A stretch of 64,000 nucleotides of DNA from Miscanthus floridulus (Eukaryota; Streptophyta; Magnoliopsida; Poales; Poaceae): contig NC_089584.1 in the NCBI RefSeq assembly GCF_019320115.1, forward strand, positions 106,073,111-106,137,110, in the 5' to 3' direction. Shown here one piece after another: positions 51,896 through 62,813 of the stretch. A program made the translations under genes and the position numbers. Each line of letters starts with the position of its first letter. Within the stretch, counting starts at the first letter, position 1. The notes beneath the pieces are model-generated. The model worked only from the letters and a program-made list of their open reading frames with translations, had not been told where the DNA came from and ran no database searches.

Positions 51896-52198
51896 TCACT
51901 TCAAGCGGGCGTGCGCGGCGCCGGAGGGCGGATCGCAGGAGAAGACCTGACGTGGGAGGCGCCACGCCTCAGTGGCCCCGAAGCACATGTCATCGAGCGC
52001 CTCGCTGCGGCAGCACCGGCACCCAACTCTCGCCGCGCAATCGCCCGGCGTCGCCAGATCCTGGCACGGCGGCGGCCCCGTGCGGGCCGATCCGACCTTG
52101 CCCTTGCCCTTGCCCGCCCCGGCGGCAGCAGCGGCCGCTGTCGCGCAGACGAGGAGGACCAGCACGGCTGCGGCCGCGGATCTGGTTCTTCTGGCCAT
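51896..52198 (-). CDS. Small secreted cysteine-rich protein, function unknown
   Basis: This is a single-exon frame of 100 residues starting MARRTRSAAAAVLVLLVCAT. An upstream in-frame ATG at 52,258 would add 20 residues ahead of the signal peptide; I chose 52,198 because basic residues followed by a hydrophobic run make a normal secretion signal. The mature part has seven cysteines spaced C-x8-C-x5-C-x-C-C-x8-C-x15-C, with motifs such as GCRCCRSEALDDMCFG. A Gly/Lys-rich linker (GAGKGKGKVG) lies between signal and cysteines. I believe similar uncharacterised proteins occur in other plants, but I cannot name a family. Expected location is the secretory pathway or apoplast. The next gene on the same strand starts 2.7 kb upstream, so there is no operon-like link. 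Confidence 0.65.
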   Translation of the reverse strand: MARRTRSAAAAVLVLLVCATAAAAAAGAGKGKGKVGSARTGPPPCQDLATPGDCAARVGCRCCRSEALDDMCFGATEAWRLPRQVFSCDPPSGAAHARLK

Positions 52199-52842
52199 CT
52201 TCGGATGCAGAGTCAGGGGTCCGAAGGGAGTCCCGAATACGGCGGCTGCGCATGACACAGTGGGTATAATCCGGTGCTGCTTTTCTGTTCCAGCGGTGGG
52301 ATTGACGAAAGGTAGTTATGTGGGCCGGCCCATAAGAGCAATGCGGTTCCTTCGTCCGTTTCAGTTTTACATCAGCCCCGCCCAACAGCACTTGCTACTG
52401 CACTGAAGTAAATTTCCATTTCCCAGAGTTTTTTAGTCGAACTTTTTAAGGTGTGCATTGAAGCTCGGCCAGAGGGCCTTTCCGACTCATGGCACGTTTT
52501 CTAGTTCAGTTGGGGGAGATGCATGCACGGTGCGCCATCCAACTCTTCAGGTCAGGATAAGTTGAGTTGGAAGGCTTTCCTCTTGATAAAAAACGGGTAA
52601 AAGACCCGATCGCGAAAAAAGAGCTGAGTTGAAGTCTCACTCTGATCTCTACATGTATGTTCTTCCAATCACATCATGTGCCATGAAATTATCCTCCAGT
52701 GGTTCTAACCGTACTAAGATGTTCAGGCTCGATAGGACCCTCCAGTAGTTCTAGTATTACCGTACTCGAATGTTCAATAGGACAGAGTAGCTAGTATAGC
52801 CCCTGAAACGGAGCCTGAAGAAAGATATGCACAATTGACGAC
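52199..52842. other. Intergenic region between two minus-strand genes
   Basis: It holds the probable promoter of the small secreted protein (near 52,200-52,400) and the 3' flank of the PLP enzyme gene. A frame on the opposite strand (51,972-52,406) is a shadow of the real gene. The sequence CCTCCAGTRGTTCTA-like occurs twice (52,692 and 52,739). Confidence 0.45.
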
Positions 52843-54910
52843 TCATACGAGGAAATAGACCAACTGTGGGTCGACGCTCTTAGGAATACGTCTAGCACGA
52901 GTGCTACTAGTGGTAGCTAAGGACTCCGCCAGGCAGTGCGCAAATGCCATGTAGCTCTGGTAGCCGTTGTCGGCTTTGACTCGTCCACCGGGATTGCCGA
53001 CGTCGTTTGGCACGAGTCCACGGGCGCAGCTGTGGTCGTAGTGCCAGTCTCCGGTTTTCCAGTCGAAGGTGTACAGCGGCAGGAACCGGTGGCCGAAGCT
53101 GGCGACGAAGGCAACCGCGTCCAACACGAACTCGGCCCCCTGCATCGACGTGTAGTAGGCGAGGCTGACGCGCGTCCACCCGGGTCGCACCCCGTGGTAG
53201 CCCTGCACATATACGTGTACCATCCGAGTAAAACAAGTGATCAATCGCTGGATCGACGTGTAATCATTGGGTTTACCTGCTCCACGGCTGATCTGATGGC
53301 TTTGGCGCGCGCCGGACTGATGCCGAGGAGCCGGTGGGCGTAGGGCCCCGCGCACGCGCACCCCGCGCGCGCCTGCACACCGAACAGGTCGTTCAGAAGC
53401 TTCGCCACGAACCGGCAGTGCAGCTGCAGCCTGCTACCCCATCCGCCCTCGGCCTCGGGAGGCTCGGTCGCGTCTCGGTCTCGCGGGGCGTACACCACGA
53501 AGGAGAGCACCGGGAGCCGAGGCGCGCTCGCGTCGTCGTCGTCAGCGCCTTGCAGCAGGCGCAGGTTGGGGTTGGCCCCCGCGCGGACACGGCGGAGAGC
53601 CAGCGCGAGCATGCGGGCCTCCTGCGCCTCGATGCACGCCTCCCCGACCCACTCCTTCACCCGGAACGCCAGCGCCGCCTGGACCTTCTGTATGATCGCC
53701 GGCGTCCCCGCGTCCTCGCGCTCCTCGGCGTCCTCGCAGTACACCGTGTCGCCGTAGGCGCTGACGTAGTGCACGGTGCCCCCGCCGCAGGTGGACGGCG
53801 CGGTGCCGCGGAGGCGGTAGAGCCGCGACGCCATGGCCAGCACCCCCGGGCTCCCCGGCCCGCCGAGGAACTTGTGCGGGCTCAGGAACACGGCGTCGTA
53901 GCCGTCGTCCGCGTCGCCGTCGCCCGACGGCCGCATGTCGACGCGCACGTAGGGCGCGCTGCACGCGAAGTCGAAGCAGGCGTAGGCGCCGTGGCGGTGC
54001 AGGACCGCCGCCACGGCGCGGGTGTCAGTGCGCAGCCCGGTGACGTTGCTGCACGCGGAGAAGGCGCCCAGCATGGGCCGGCCCGACGGCGCGCGCGCCG
54101 CCAGCTCCGCCTCCAGCGCGGCCAGGTCCAGGAGGCCGTCGACCCGCAGCCCGATCTCCACCACCTCCGCGAGGCTCTCCCGCCAGCTGAGCAGGTTCGA
54201 GTGGTGCTCGTAGGGCCCCACGAAGACCACCCACCGGTCGGGCGGCGGCAGCGCGGCCAGCACCGCGGCGCGCAGCGTGGGCGGGACGGCCATGCCCGTC
54301 ACCTCCTGCAGGCGCTTGATTGCCGCGGTGCAGCCCGTGCCGCAGAACAGCAGCATGTCCTGCGGCCCCACGCCCAGGCTGCGCTTCACGTACCGCGCCG
54401 CGTCCCCGGCCAGCTTGCTCGTGTGCAGGCCCACGTAGCTGTCCGTCGTGTGAGTGTTTCCTGCCAAAGTGCCAATCGCCGTCCACATATGTATAAGCAC
54501 CGAGTCCTATTTGTTTGTTGATTTGTTGAAGAAAATAGTTGCTATTCACGGTACGTGTGCTACTCACCGTAGAAAGGCAGAACGTTCCTAGTCACGAACT
54601 CCTCAACGAACCGCAGGCAGCGGCCGGACGCCGTGTGGTCCGCGTACGTGATGCGGCGAATCCCGAACGGCGACGCGAACTCTGCTTCCGCGCCGATGAT
54701 CTGCGACCTCAGCCACTCCAGTTTCTCGGTTGATGCGTCGTCGTTGTCTGCCTCGGCCTTATTGTTGACGTCGTCACCGTGGCCCAGAACAAGACCATCG
54801 AACAGGAGGCCATCGGAATGCTCTGCTGCTGGCACTGCTACAGGAGATGCAGCGCCGGTAGATACATTATCGGTTGAAACGAGTGGCGCGCGCAGAACGA
54901 GAAGCGGCAT
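52843..54910 (-). CDS. PLP-dependent class V aminotransferase / cysteine-desulfurase-like protein
   Basis: Three exons on the minus strand, 54910-54568, 54460-53277 and 53202-52843, encode 628 residues. Junctions are GT-AG and the frame is continuous. The start is MPLLVLRAPLVS; an in-frame ATG at 54,994 is less likely because it lies only about 20 bp from the TATA box. Motifs in order: SPFGIRRITYADHTASGR, NTHTTDSYVGLH, FCGTGCTAAIKRLQ (about 153-166), GPYEHHSNLLSWRE, FDFACSAPYV with the cofactor-contacting Asp near 278, and SPHKFLGGPGSPG with the Schiff-base Lys near 311. Late in the protein come AGCACAGPYAHRLLGI and the third exon with RPGWTRVSLAYY. The fold acts on amino acids through PLP; the Cys-rich AGCACAG segment recalls sulfur-transfer enzymes and MOCOS-like relatives. 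The substrate is unknown. Confidence 0.88.
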
Positions 54911-55009
54911 ATCCAATTGGTGAATAAATGGTGGTTTAAGCTGATGGTAATCTGATCCGATCGAGTGGGAAGACAAGAGATGTCGCTGAACCAAGGATCG
55001 TTTGAGCAG

Positions 55010-55019
55010 GCATATATAG
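55010..55019 (-). promoter_or_regulatory. TATA box of the PLP enzyme gene
   Basis: On the minus strand CCTATATATG lies about 100 bp before the chosen start codon. With a usual 25-35 bp spacing, transcription would begin near 54,980, after the alternative ATG at 54,994. Confidence 0.6.
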
Positions 55020-56289
55020 GGAGCTGAGGCTAGCTGCTCTTGCGGCCTTCACGTAGAAGTAGAACCAACCCGAACATTTTCCTGTGTTCCGTGATCTGTG
55101 TGGGTGCCTGCCGTGCCGTGGGAGACGGGACGAGCAAACCAAGGACTGATCACATACCAAGGGGCCGGCCGGACCGGCAATACCGCAGACCGCCAAATGC
55201 AAGTGCAGAAGTGCTACACACCTACACTTGTGAATTGTGATCGGCATGGCCACCTGGGTCTCGGTTGCCGGCGAACGAAATTAGGCAAATGGTGCCCGAA
55301 AGCCCGTAGGCGAGCGCGCGAAACGGTGGGGGCGTATCGGTTCGGTGGGCTCGTGGCCTGGACCTGGATGGCCCCTGGGTCTGATTCGAGATCAGCAACG
55401 CGGCGGGCTGGAGGCCGGCCGCGTCACTCCCCCCACCAATCAGAGCAAGAAGAACATGTCATTCTGGCAGGTGTGGGGTGGGCAGTGGTTTTGTGTTTGC
55501 AGTTGGAACCGGCCCATTGGAAGTCTTCTCTGGTCGGCGCAGCGCGGTAGCAGGCAGCATGAGCTCGGCCTGCCCAACGAAAACATGGAGTTAAAGGCCC
55601 ATCAGGAAGCATGAGCTTGGTCCGTCCGAAGAAAACAATTTGGCCCGTCTTATACGCAGGGACCTATCCAAACAAACAGTTATCACATAGCCACTGGTCT
55701 ATCACGTCAATTGACGTTTTCAGATCTTTTGGTACTAGTGTATGGTTGTCAGCGAAGTGCAAACACAAATTGAAAGATACGACGTGATCCGTTTCATTCT
55801 ACAGGATAATTTCGGTCATGGTTCATTTTCACATATCACTTTCTTTCTCCAGAGTACACAGCTCCACTCCACCTGGTATTCTCTATTCTTCTAACATGTT
55901 CTTGGCCATGTTCCTCGTGTCACATATTGACAAAAAGATCTGCAATTCTACATGCTGCAACACAGCTGCAACTTGCAAAAGCCGGAATAATGCGCTGAGA
56001 TATCAGTGTACAGATTCGTCTCGTAGCACAATAAGCTGAGGGGTTTGGCTCGTCATTGTACCTGAAAATCCCGATCCATTGAGAATATGAAATGCAGGAG
56101 TTTGTGTAACCAAGTAACAGACCATCTGAATCTGAATATATCTAAAATCAACCGCTATCAATACACGCGCCGGTGGAAGGCCTGGGCTCGTATTAAAGCC
56201 GGCTCTGTTTCGCTGCGAAAGAAAAATACTCTAGATTCTCGTGGACGTACACGTGGGTCCACTAGAAAAATCTGAATACCGTGTGGCTA
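55020..56289. other. Intergenic region upstream of the PLP gene
   Basis: Open frames at 55,098-55,550 overlap on several frames without a known motif. They look like GC-rich promoter-side sequence rather than genes. Near 56,180-56,275 a segment resembles the interior of the hAT-like MITE at 58,025. Confidence 0.45.
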
Positions 56290-56526
56290 CAGTCATGTCC
56301 TGTTTGGTACAACTTATCTGAAAAGCGTTTCCCAGATAAGCTGCGCAAATAGAGTAAAAGCGACGATCAAAATAAGCTAGTCTGATTTAGCTTCTGCTTT
56401 TTAGTACAGATGAGAGCTGTGAGAATAAACGTGGTCAGAATAAGCTGCTGAAAAACGTAGTATTTGACTTTTTCAGCTTATTTTAACCATAAGCAGCTTA
56501 TAAGCCCTGTACCAAACACGCCATGT
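56290..56526. mobile_element. MITE with GTGTTTGGTAC-type inverted ends
   Basis: The left end TGTCCTGTTTGGTACAACTT and the right end AGCCCTGTACCAAACACGCC form imperfect terminal inverted repeats. CATG flanks both sides. The inside has AATAAGCT and AGCTTATT repeats in opposite orientation. No coding capacity. Confidence 0.7.
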
Positions 56527-57230
56527 GAAAAGGATTCACGGAGGACATTTTGTCCACACTTGAGCCGATCAAAGAAAAAAATCTAAAAAAATAAAAAGGA
56601 AAATAAACAGTATTTAACAGTGTTCCGGTAGTGCGGAGGAGGCAGGGATTCCCGACGCGTTAAAAGAGTAGTCACATCTTTCGACTGTTATCACTTAGCA
56701 GCTTATCATAGGCATATATATCTGCTGATCAGTTGGAAAACTTGTTGCTGTCAATAGATGCACATGAATATCCTTGCCGGCTGCAGTCAGTCCTGTCATC
56801 GCGTTAACTATCGTCGATGAGTATTTCTTAGCTCTCCTGGATCCTGGTATTTCTCGACCCCATATGTATGGCCGATCATGGAGAAAGGCCCGCCGGACGG
56901 ATAGAATGGTTATTTTTGCTAGATTTTGCGGTGCTTGCAGACTGCTTTACAAGTTACAACACCCTCCATGGCCAAATGTCGTTTTCTTCTCGTATTTTTA
57001 CTGCTTTTTCTTGAAGTACATGACTCTCAAGCTGCCGCACAAGGCCAAGCCACTTGGTGGCGTGATGCTGCTGGTGCCACGCGATAAAAAAAAATAGCGA
57101 TACGTATTTTCTTTTCATTATTTTTTTTTCAGAATTTGTACCTATAGTTACTAGACCAGTTGGTCAAGCCTTCCAGCGACGTCTCCTGTGACCAGAGTTC
57201 TCCTTGGTCAGGAATTTCTGGTCGACGGTG
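56527..57230. other. Intergenic region
   Basis: A 107-codon plus frame at 56,774-57,097 (MPAAVSPVIALTIVDEYFLA) has no recognised domain and lacks supporting features. I do not support a gene. Confidence 0.35.
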
Positions 57231-57525
57231 TGAAAAAAACATGGAGTTCGGGGGTTTTGTTCGGTGGCGTAAGAAATCATCTACCTTAAGCTAAAATAGT
57301 CGGCGGTGTGGAAAAAACATGGGGTTTTGTCGGGCTGCGTGAGAAGTCCTCTACCTTAATCTAAAATTGTCGGCGGTGTGGAAAGAAACGTGGGGTTCGG
57401 GGGTGAGAAATCATCTACCTTAAAGTCCTCTACCTTAAGCTAAAATGGTCGGTGGAAAAAAAAACGTAGTGTTCGAGGTGAAAAGCCTTCTACCTTAAAG
57501 TCATTTACCTTAAGTTAAAATAGCT
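57231..57525. repeat. Diverged tandem repeats, about 70-bp unit
   Basis: GTCGGCGGTGTGGAAAAAAC or variants start at 57,231, 57,299, 57,369 and 57,448. Each copy continues with ATGGGGTT-type sequence and TCTACCTTAAGCTAAAATAG. Unit length varies from 68 to 79 bp, so copies have diverged and partly re-duplicated the CTACCTTAA piece. Confidence 0.8.
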
Positions 57526-58024
57526 TGAGGATATCTACTCCGTAGCCTGAGGTTTTTTTTTTCAGAATTTGCAGGGCACGAAACGGAAGCATGTTATTGG
57601 AACAGCGTCTCCTAACGAGTAACACCTAACGAAACAGCTAGTGGCCGCTTCAAATATCTATCCGTATTCTTTTCAGGACTTCGGGCGATATTTTACATAC
57701 GTATTTCTATGTATGTACGTGGACGCGTCGTTAGACCCGCGTATATCTGCTGAATATTGTGCTCTTCAATTATCGTCAGTTGCCGTCGACACGCATACTT
57801 TTCTCGACATGTCACTTTCTTCTCCTAATGCAGTAGGCCCGAAGAATTGAACACGCTGTTGCATAGTGTGTCCTGTGTTGCAGCGAGAGGATTAGAGGAA
57901 GATTAGGGGATTTTTATTTTTTATAATAATATTATATTAATATAAAGTACTCCTGCTTGGTTGCGTTCCCATCCCGTCAATCTTCAATCTCCGTCGTCCA
58001 CTGACCACTGACGGAATATTTTTA
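57526..58024. other. Intergenic region
   Basis: Only short frames are seen, the largest at 57,641-57,850 with no known motif. An AT-rich run lies near 57,915-57,945. Confidence 0.4.
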
Positions 58025-58147
58025 GGGCACGTTCGGCTGGTATTAAAGTCGGCTGATAAGTCGGCTGAATCTGTTTTATTGTGAGAAAAAAATACCGTAG
58101 ATTCTAATTGATAAGCCGACTGATAAGTTCAAACGAACGTGGCATTA
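58025..58147. mobile_element. Short hAT-like MITE fragment
   Basis: The left end GGGCACGTTCGGCTGGTATT and the right end GTTCAAACGAACGTGGCATT are inverted. The interior carries GTCGGCTGATAAGTCGGCTG and its partner ATTGATAAGCCGACTGATAA, plus TGTGAGAAAAAAATACCGTA. This interior layout is common in grass MITEs. Confidence 0.65.
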
Positions 58148-58172
58148 GGGCCATTGTGTGATCGGACATTGT

Positions 58173-58550
58173 TTATGCGTTAGGAGCCGGGGTTCGATCA
58201 GCAAGTTCGTCATTTGGCTCTCCAACAAGCGAGTAGCCACCAAAAACCTGTCGGCGTCGTCTATCAAAGTTTAGGTCAAGCCCCTGTCGACCTTTCTTTC
58301 CAGGGGCAGCAGCTGCACTAGTGCAGATTAAAACTTGTTTTCGTTGGAAACGAGCCATATCGTTTTCTAACAAAGCATCATCATCCAGATGGTTTAGCTT
58401 CGATCGCACGGCTGCCGCTGCCCTGAGCTGAACTTCCACACCTTCGCAAAAATAAGCTGCTGACACAACGCACCCACGCGCGCAAAAAAAGAAAAAGAAA
58501 AAAAGAAGAAGGTTCAGATTTGGCCCGTGCCGCGTCGACCGGTTTCCCAC
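58173..58550 (-). other. Doubtful minus-strand frame
   Basis: A 125-codon frame ends with GRQGLDLNFDRRRRQVFGGY and a stop. It contains a Phe run encoded by a poly-A/G-rich tract on the plus strand, which suggests low-complexity DNA. No family recognised; it may be a chance frame or a remnant terminal exon. Confidence 0.2.
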
Positions 58551-59469
58551 TGCCGATCAACTTCCATAACCGTGCATGGTGCATGATCAAACGTGCTTTT
58601 TTCGATCAGTCTATGGTCGCGTTGTTTTGGTCACACACATCATGCGATTTGCGAGGCTTGCCGTTGGTCACACAACAGGACAACACAGCAAGTGGGAAAA
58701 AGGAAGTGATAACGAAAGAATACGGGAGCTGCGAGAGCATACACCACACACTCTCCTTAATCTTGAGAGGGACCATCATGCAACTTGGTGTGTGCACTGT
58801 GCAACTTGTTTGACGAAGCACCGGAGATTGGCCTGCTGGGGTTGCCAAACTGCGCACGCCACGGCGGCACTGCCATCCACTTGAGTCGTCTCTCGTCTCA
58901 TCGGCAAGGCAACGGAGGCATAAACATTTGGAGAAAACACGCGTGCCGCGTGCGCGCGTGCGCCCGAGAGGAAACAGACAAACCAGCAGGAAAAAGCGGC
59001 CAGACAAGGGGTACGCGCGAGAGCAATCGGACGGATAGGCACGGGCGCGCGGCCACCGTTCTCAGCTCTCACCCGGCACACCACAGACGCGAGGTGAGCA
59101 GGGAGGGCCGTGCTTGTCGCGCAGGCGGAGTCCGTTCTTATCCACTCCGGCGCGGGGAGCCGAAGCGGCGCGGGCCCAGCCGGGTCAGGCCACGCGGCGG
59201 AAGCTGTGCGGGCGATCTTCTTCATCCACGTCGACACGGTCAAGGCCTTCTTTTATCCTCCTCCCCGTCGTCCCTGATCCCTCCCCGACCTCACCCGGCG
59301 TGACCATACCCGGCCACTACTTTTATTATGGAAAAATTGGTGGCGTAGCATCTAAAGATCGTGATCTCCGTAAAATACCACTAAAAGTTTAGTGTTTCGT
59401 AAAATACCACTCAAAGATCGAACCGTGAATTGAGAGTAACATTCTGTTAAAATGAAGTCACGGGAGTGA
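58551..59469. other. Intergenic, partly GC-rich region
   Basis: Frames on both strands at 58,785-59,303 overlap each other and show no domain. The CT-rich run TCCTCCTCCCCGTCGTCCCT at 59,254 resembles a 5' leader, but no matching start codon and ORF follow. CGTAAAATACCACT occurs twice (about 59,370 and 59,398). Confidence 0.35.
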
Positions 59470-59662
59470 CGAAAGCCTTCGTCGTGCCCATACGCGATGT
59501 TGTCACGGATGCCCGTCACGAACAGGAACGACTCCTGCGGCACCCACCACCACGTGCAACGTCCGCAAGTTGTGCTTGCGCACGTCCTTGCCGGATAGGA
59601 TTATAGGAGCACGCACGAGGACGTGGGCTCGTAGAACCGTTGCACCAGCGCTAGCAGGTTCC
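59470..59662 (-). pseudogene. ABCB transporter nucleotide-binding-domain fragment
   Basis: Minus-strand pieces in three frames read NLLALVQRFYEPTS, then GKDVRKHNLRTLHVV, then VPQESFLFVTGIRDNIAYGH. In B-type ABC transporters (P-glycoprotein-like) this is the stretch after Walker A, through the DG(K) loop, to the Q-loop. Two frameshifts and a stop (near 59,603) occur within 190 bp. The Walker A lysine, the signature motif and Walker B are missing. It directly follows the F-box fragment on the same strand, so it is a captured or broken piece, not a gene. Confidence 0.75.
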
Positions 59663-59739
59663 AGCGCCCAGAAGCACACGTCCTTGCCGATTTAAAGAAG
59701 CACACAACCAGCAGCAGGTTTCGACGGCCAGAAGCAGCG

Positions 59740-60293
59740 CATCGCCTTTGCCACCGCCAGACCATGGCCCTGTCGACGGCTTAGACGAGACTGACGAGGC
59801 GCCGAGGATGACGCAGCTGCTGAGAGTGGAGCCGAAGTCGGCCTTCCACTTTAGGAGCACACCATCGGTAGTGCCAGCTCGATGTGGAGGCGCCACAGCT
59901 GAGCGGAGCACCTCGGAGCGCGAGTGGTGGACTGGTGGGAGACGTCCGCGACAGGCGTGGGCAGTGGCTTGGAGCGCCAGGAGACGCCCACCAAAGCGGG
60001 GGACAGGATCTGACCGAGTGCGTGGCGATGCCGCCGACCAAGACGCGTGCGATGTGCACAAATGCGTCGCGCCCGTAGCTCACGCCTGGTATGGCAGGGA
60101 GCCCGGTAGAGCAGAGGAGGATGAGTAAGGCAGGTCGTTGGGATGACGCAGTCGACATGGACGAAGACGGAGTCGACGAGCAGCACGACCGTGTGGAACT
60201 GGCGTGAGACGAGGGCGGAGCTGCCAAGCGCCTTGATGTCGCCGATGCGGTTGAGGATGTCCTGCTGCAGGGGCCGTCCTCCTCCTCCTCCAT
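59740..60293 (-). pseudogene. F-box protein fragment (At5g46170-like), frameshifted
   Basis: From ATG at 60,293 (MEEEEDGPCS) the frame soon shifts. The F-box core appears as PLQQDILNRIGDIKALG, then SALVSRQFHTVVLLVDSVFV and VDCVIP in the second frame. Further on, ALGQILSPALVGVS and then GVLLKWKADFGSTLSSCVIL with GASSVSS appear in another frame. In intact relatives these motifs occur in this order in one protein that links targets to SCF ubiquitin ligase via Skp1. Frameshifts and lost linkers make this copy dead, and the C-terminal half is absent, replaced by unrelated sequence and the ABCB fragment. Confidence 0.75.
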
Positions 60294-60600
60294 CCCACGC
60301 ATGTTACAAGCACACAGATCGGGTTCGGGGAGAGGCGTCAGCGCGGGGCAGGACCGAGCGGGGCGAGAGCCAGGACGATAAGGACATGCGCATACACGGG
60401 CGCTGCGAAACGTGGTGCCGGTGTGGCAGAACCGCCCGGAATAACACACATTCGGAGACGCTCGTCTTCCACTAGACAATAAGTACCCCGAAAGCAAGGT
60501 ACATCGGATAGATTCTGTTGAGCACACCTCAAGGAAGAACTCGAATAATCCACGTTTTCCTCTAGGATCTAATAATGAGAACAAGTTTATAATACTTAGT
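60294..60600. other. Flank of the gene-fragment block
   Basis: No gene is seen. The minus-strand frame continuing upstream of the F-box fragment (to 60,584) has no recognised motif. Confidence 0.35.
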
Positions 60601-62813
60601 CTATTTTATACAACCAGAGTTCTTAGAAATACATTATTACAGTACCAAGTTCAGAGTGCGGAATTTAAACAGCGGAATTATAATAAACATCTAACGGTAG
60701 AATACCAGGATCCGTCTGTGCCCACCAGAAGAATCCTCCACATAACAGCTACTCTTCAAGCTGCACCTACAACAGGGTAAATAAACCCTGAGTACACAAT
60801 GTACTCGCAAGACTTACCCGACTAGTAGGAATAATTTTCCAACTCCAAAGGATATGATAACCTTTTTATGTTGCTGGGTTTTCTTTTTGCGGAAAGCAAT
60901 ACTAGTAGTGAATCCTTATGTATGTCTCTTATCAGCAATCATGATTGGTTCATTATCTAACCATTCTAGGTAAGCACATATTCTACTTTCAAGCAAGAGT
61001 TGAGCAAACATATCCATTTCACCACCTTTCATCTTCCAGTTCTTACTACGGTGCTAGATTGTAGACAAGTCGTACCGGATTACCCGATGATTCGTGAATC
61101 AATGTGCCTAGCTGGGTACCTCGAAACACACGCTCCGCTTGTACCCCAGGCACAAGCAGGACCAACCCATCACTCTCCTATCAAGGGGTCCAGGTCCCCG
61201 TCCAAACTTGGACTCCAAGCCTCCACACCTAAGTCTTGGACTCAGTGTGGTGCTTAGACCTCCACCATCCCCGTCTCTAATCAATCAGTTCGGAAAGAGC
61301 CAAAACCCACGATAAGAGAGCAACGAGCCTTCCCTGCTCCCATAAATAAGTATGTGCTCAGGATAATAAGTCTGTGACTTGACTAGAATCTAATGCAACG
61401 ACCAGTCCTTAACCGACACGGACAGGGAAAATAGTGTAACCAAGCTATGCCCCGTTGACCACGGAACACATCCTCCTACACCCACCAATACCCGTACCAT
61501 ATCCCTGCCCGGTCTCCATTTCTTTTCACCATTTTATCATGAGAGTGATAATAATAATCACCTATTGTGAGTAACGGCAGGTTACTCACGCTACTAAAAA
61601 ACCTAAGCATAGCAGGTACTCGGCCTAAGCTAGTAGGACTCATAGGTAGGTATATCTATGCATGTAGTTTCAATATAAATGTTGTAACGTAATTGCACAT
61701 CATATATATATTTTTAGTGATTATTCAAAATAAGGGTTATGCACCAGAGCTTGCCTTGGGCAGGCGGGGTGTCAGCTCAGTCAGTTCATGGCGGCTCTAG
61801 GACCTCCTCCTACATAAGGATCTTCTCCTCGTACTCTTCAATTACATCCTCGTACTCCTGCTCGCCCTCGGTCAACTCATTTTCTACATGCATGCAATGA
61901 TGATGCAACGCTCAATTTAAGGCAACAACAGTTCTTAAAATAAGAATACATCTACTAAGCCACTAAGCAAGCTCTAATGACTAAGATACCAAGCTAATCA
62001 TCATTCCCATCATATTTTAAGGCTACAAAAATTACAGTGAGCACATAATAATACAATGAACCTACTATAAAAATTCATGGACAAAACTATTACACATTTG
62101 CCAGAAAAATCCTACAAATATTAACCTAATAGTACTAAGCTCTTTCAAATGAATTAATATACCTAAGCATCAAGTCAGACATGTATCCACTAATCATACC
62201 ATCAGGTAGACAATATTTTTAGGAACTAAACATAATTTATTTCATCATTTTTTGACATCTATTTGAATTGATATGATTTTTCAAAGTCTAGCTCAGAATC
62301 TAAAAATAAAAACCTATTTCTATTTTCTAGAAAAGGGAAAAACGAATTCAACCCGCATGGCCCACTAACGAACAACGCGGCCCACACACGCGCGAAGGCG
62401 GCCCGCAGCGGGGGAGCCCGCGGGCGCGCTGACCAACTTGCAAAAACGCCCTCGCGTTCTCCAATAATACTACTAACACTATGTGCACTATTTGAACAGA
62501 CTACAATTTTGCAACAAAACCCTCGCCCCATCTTTCCTTCACAACAGAGAGGTCCACGTCCTAGCCGCACACGTCGGCGTGGTGGACGATGACACTAGTG
62601 ACCCTCACCGGCCAACCAGGACCTTCCTCGCCCTATCTAAAGGACCGATGCTCACCTAGGTGCAGACGTGAATCGATGGGCGGTGAAGAGACAAGCGGGG
62701 GCATGCCCAGGAGCTCCCTCTGCGGCGACGGCCAACCTGTGACGGCGGCAACCCTGTTCTTGTGAGCTCTACCACCAGAGAGGAACTATGGACAGCGGAT
62801 GAGCGTTAGGGTC
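60601..62813 (-). repeat. Probable LTR retrotransposon sequence, minus orientation
   Basis: Phrases such as GGGTAAATAAACCCTGAGTA, CAATGTACTCGCAAGACTTA and, farther right, CGGCCCACACACGCGCGAAG are familiar from grass gypsy LTR regions. On the minus strand a GC-rich part is followed by an AT-rich part. I cannot define LTR edges, primer site or coding domain. Frames here are short. Confidence 0.4.

Noticed and set aside
53334..54521. A 395-codon plus-strand ORF
   Set aside because: It lies opposite the large second exon of the PLP enzyme gene. GC-rich grass exons often leave the opposite strand open; its Arg/Ala/His-rich composition fits a shadow frame.
54911..54994. Upstream in-frame ATG of the PLP enzyme at 54,994
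   Set aside because: It lies only about 20 bp after the TATA box, at or before the expected transcript start; the ATG at 54,910 fits better. A different promoter would change this.
58785..59303. A 172-codon plus-strand ORF and its minus-strand partner
   Set aside because: Both are Arg/Gly-rich, overlap each other and show no domain. The region looks like a GC-rich flank.
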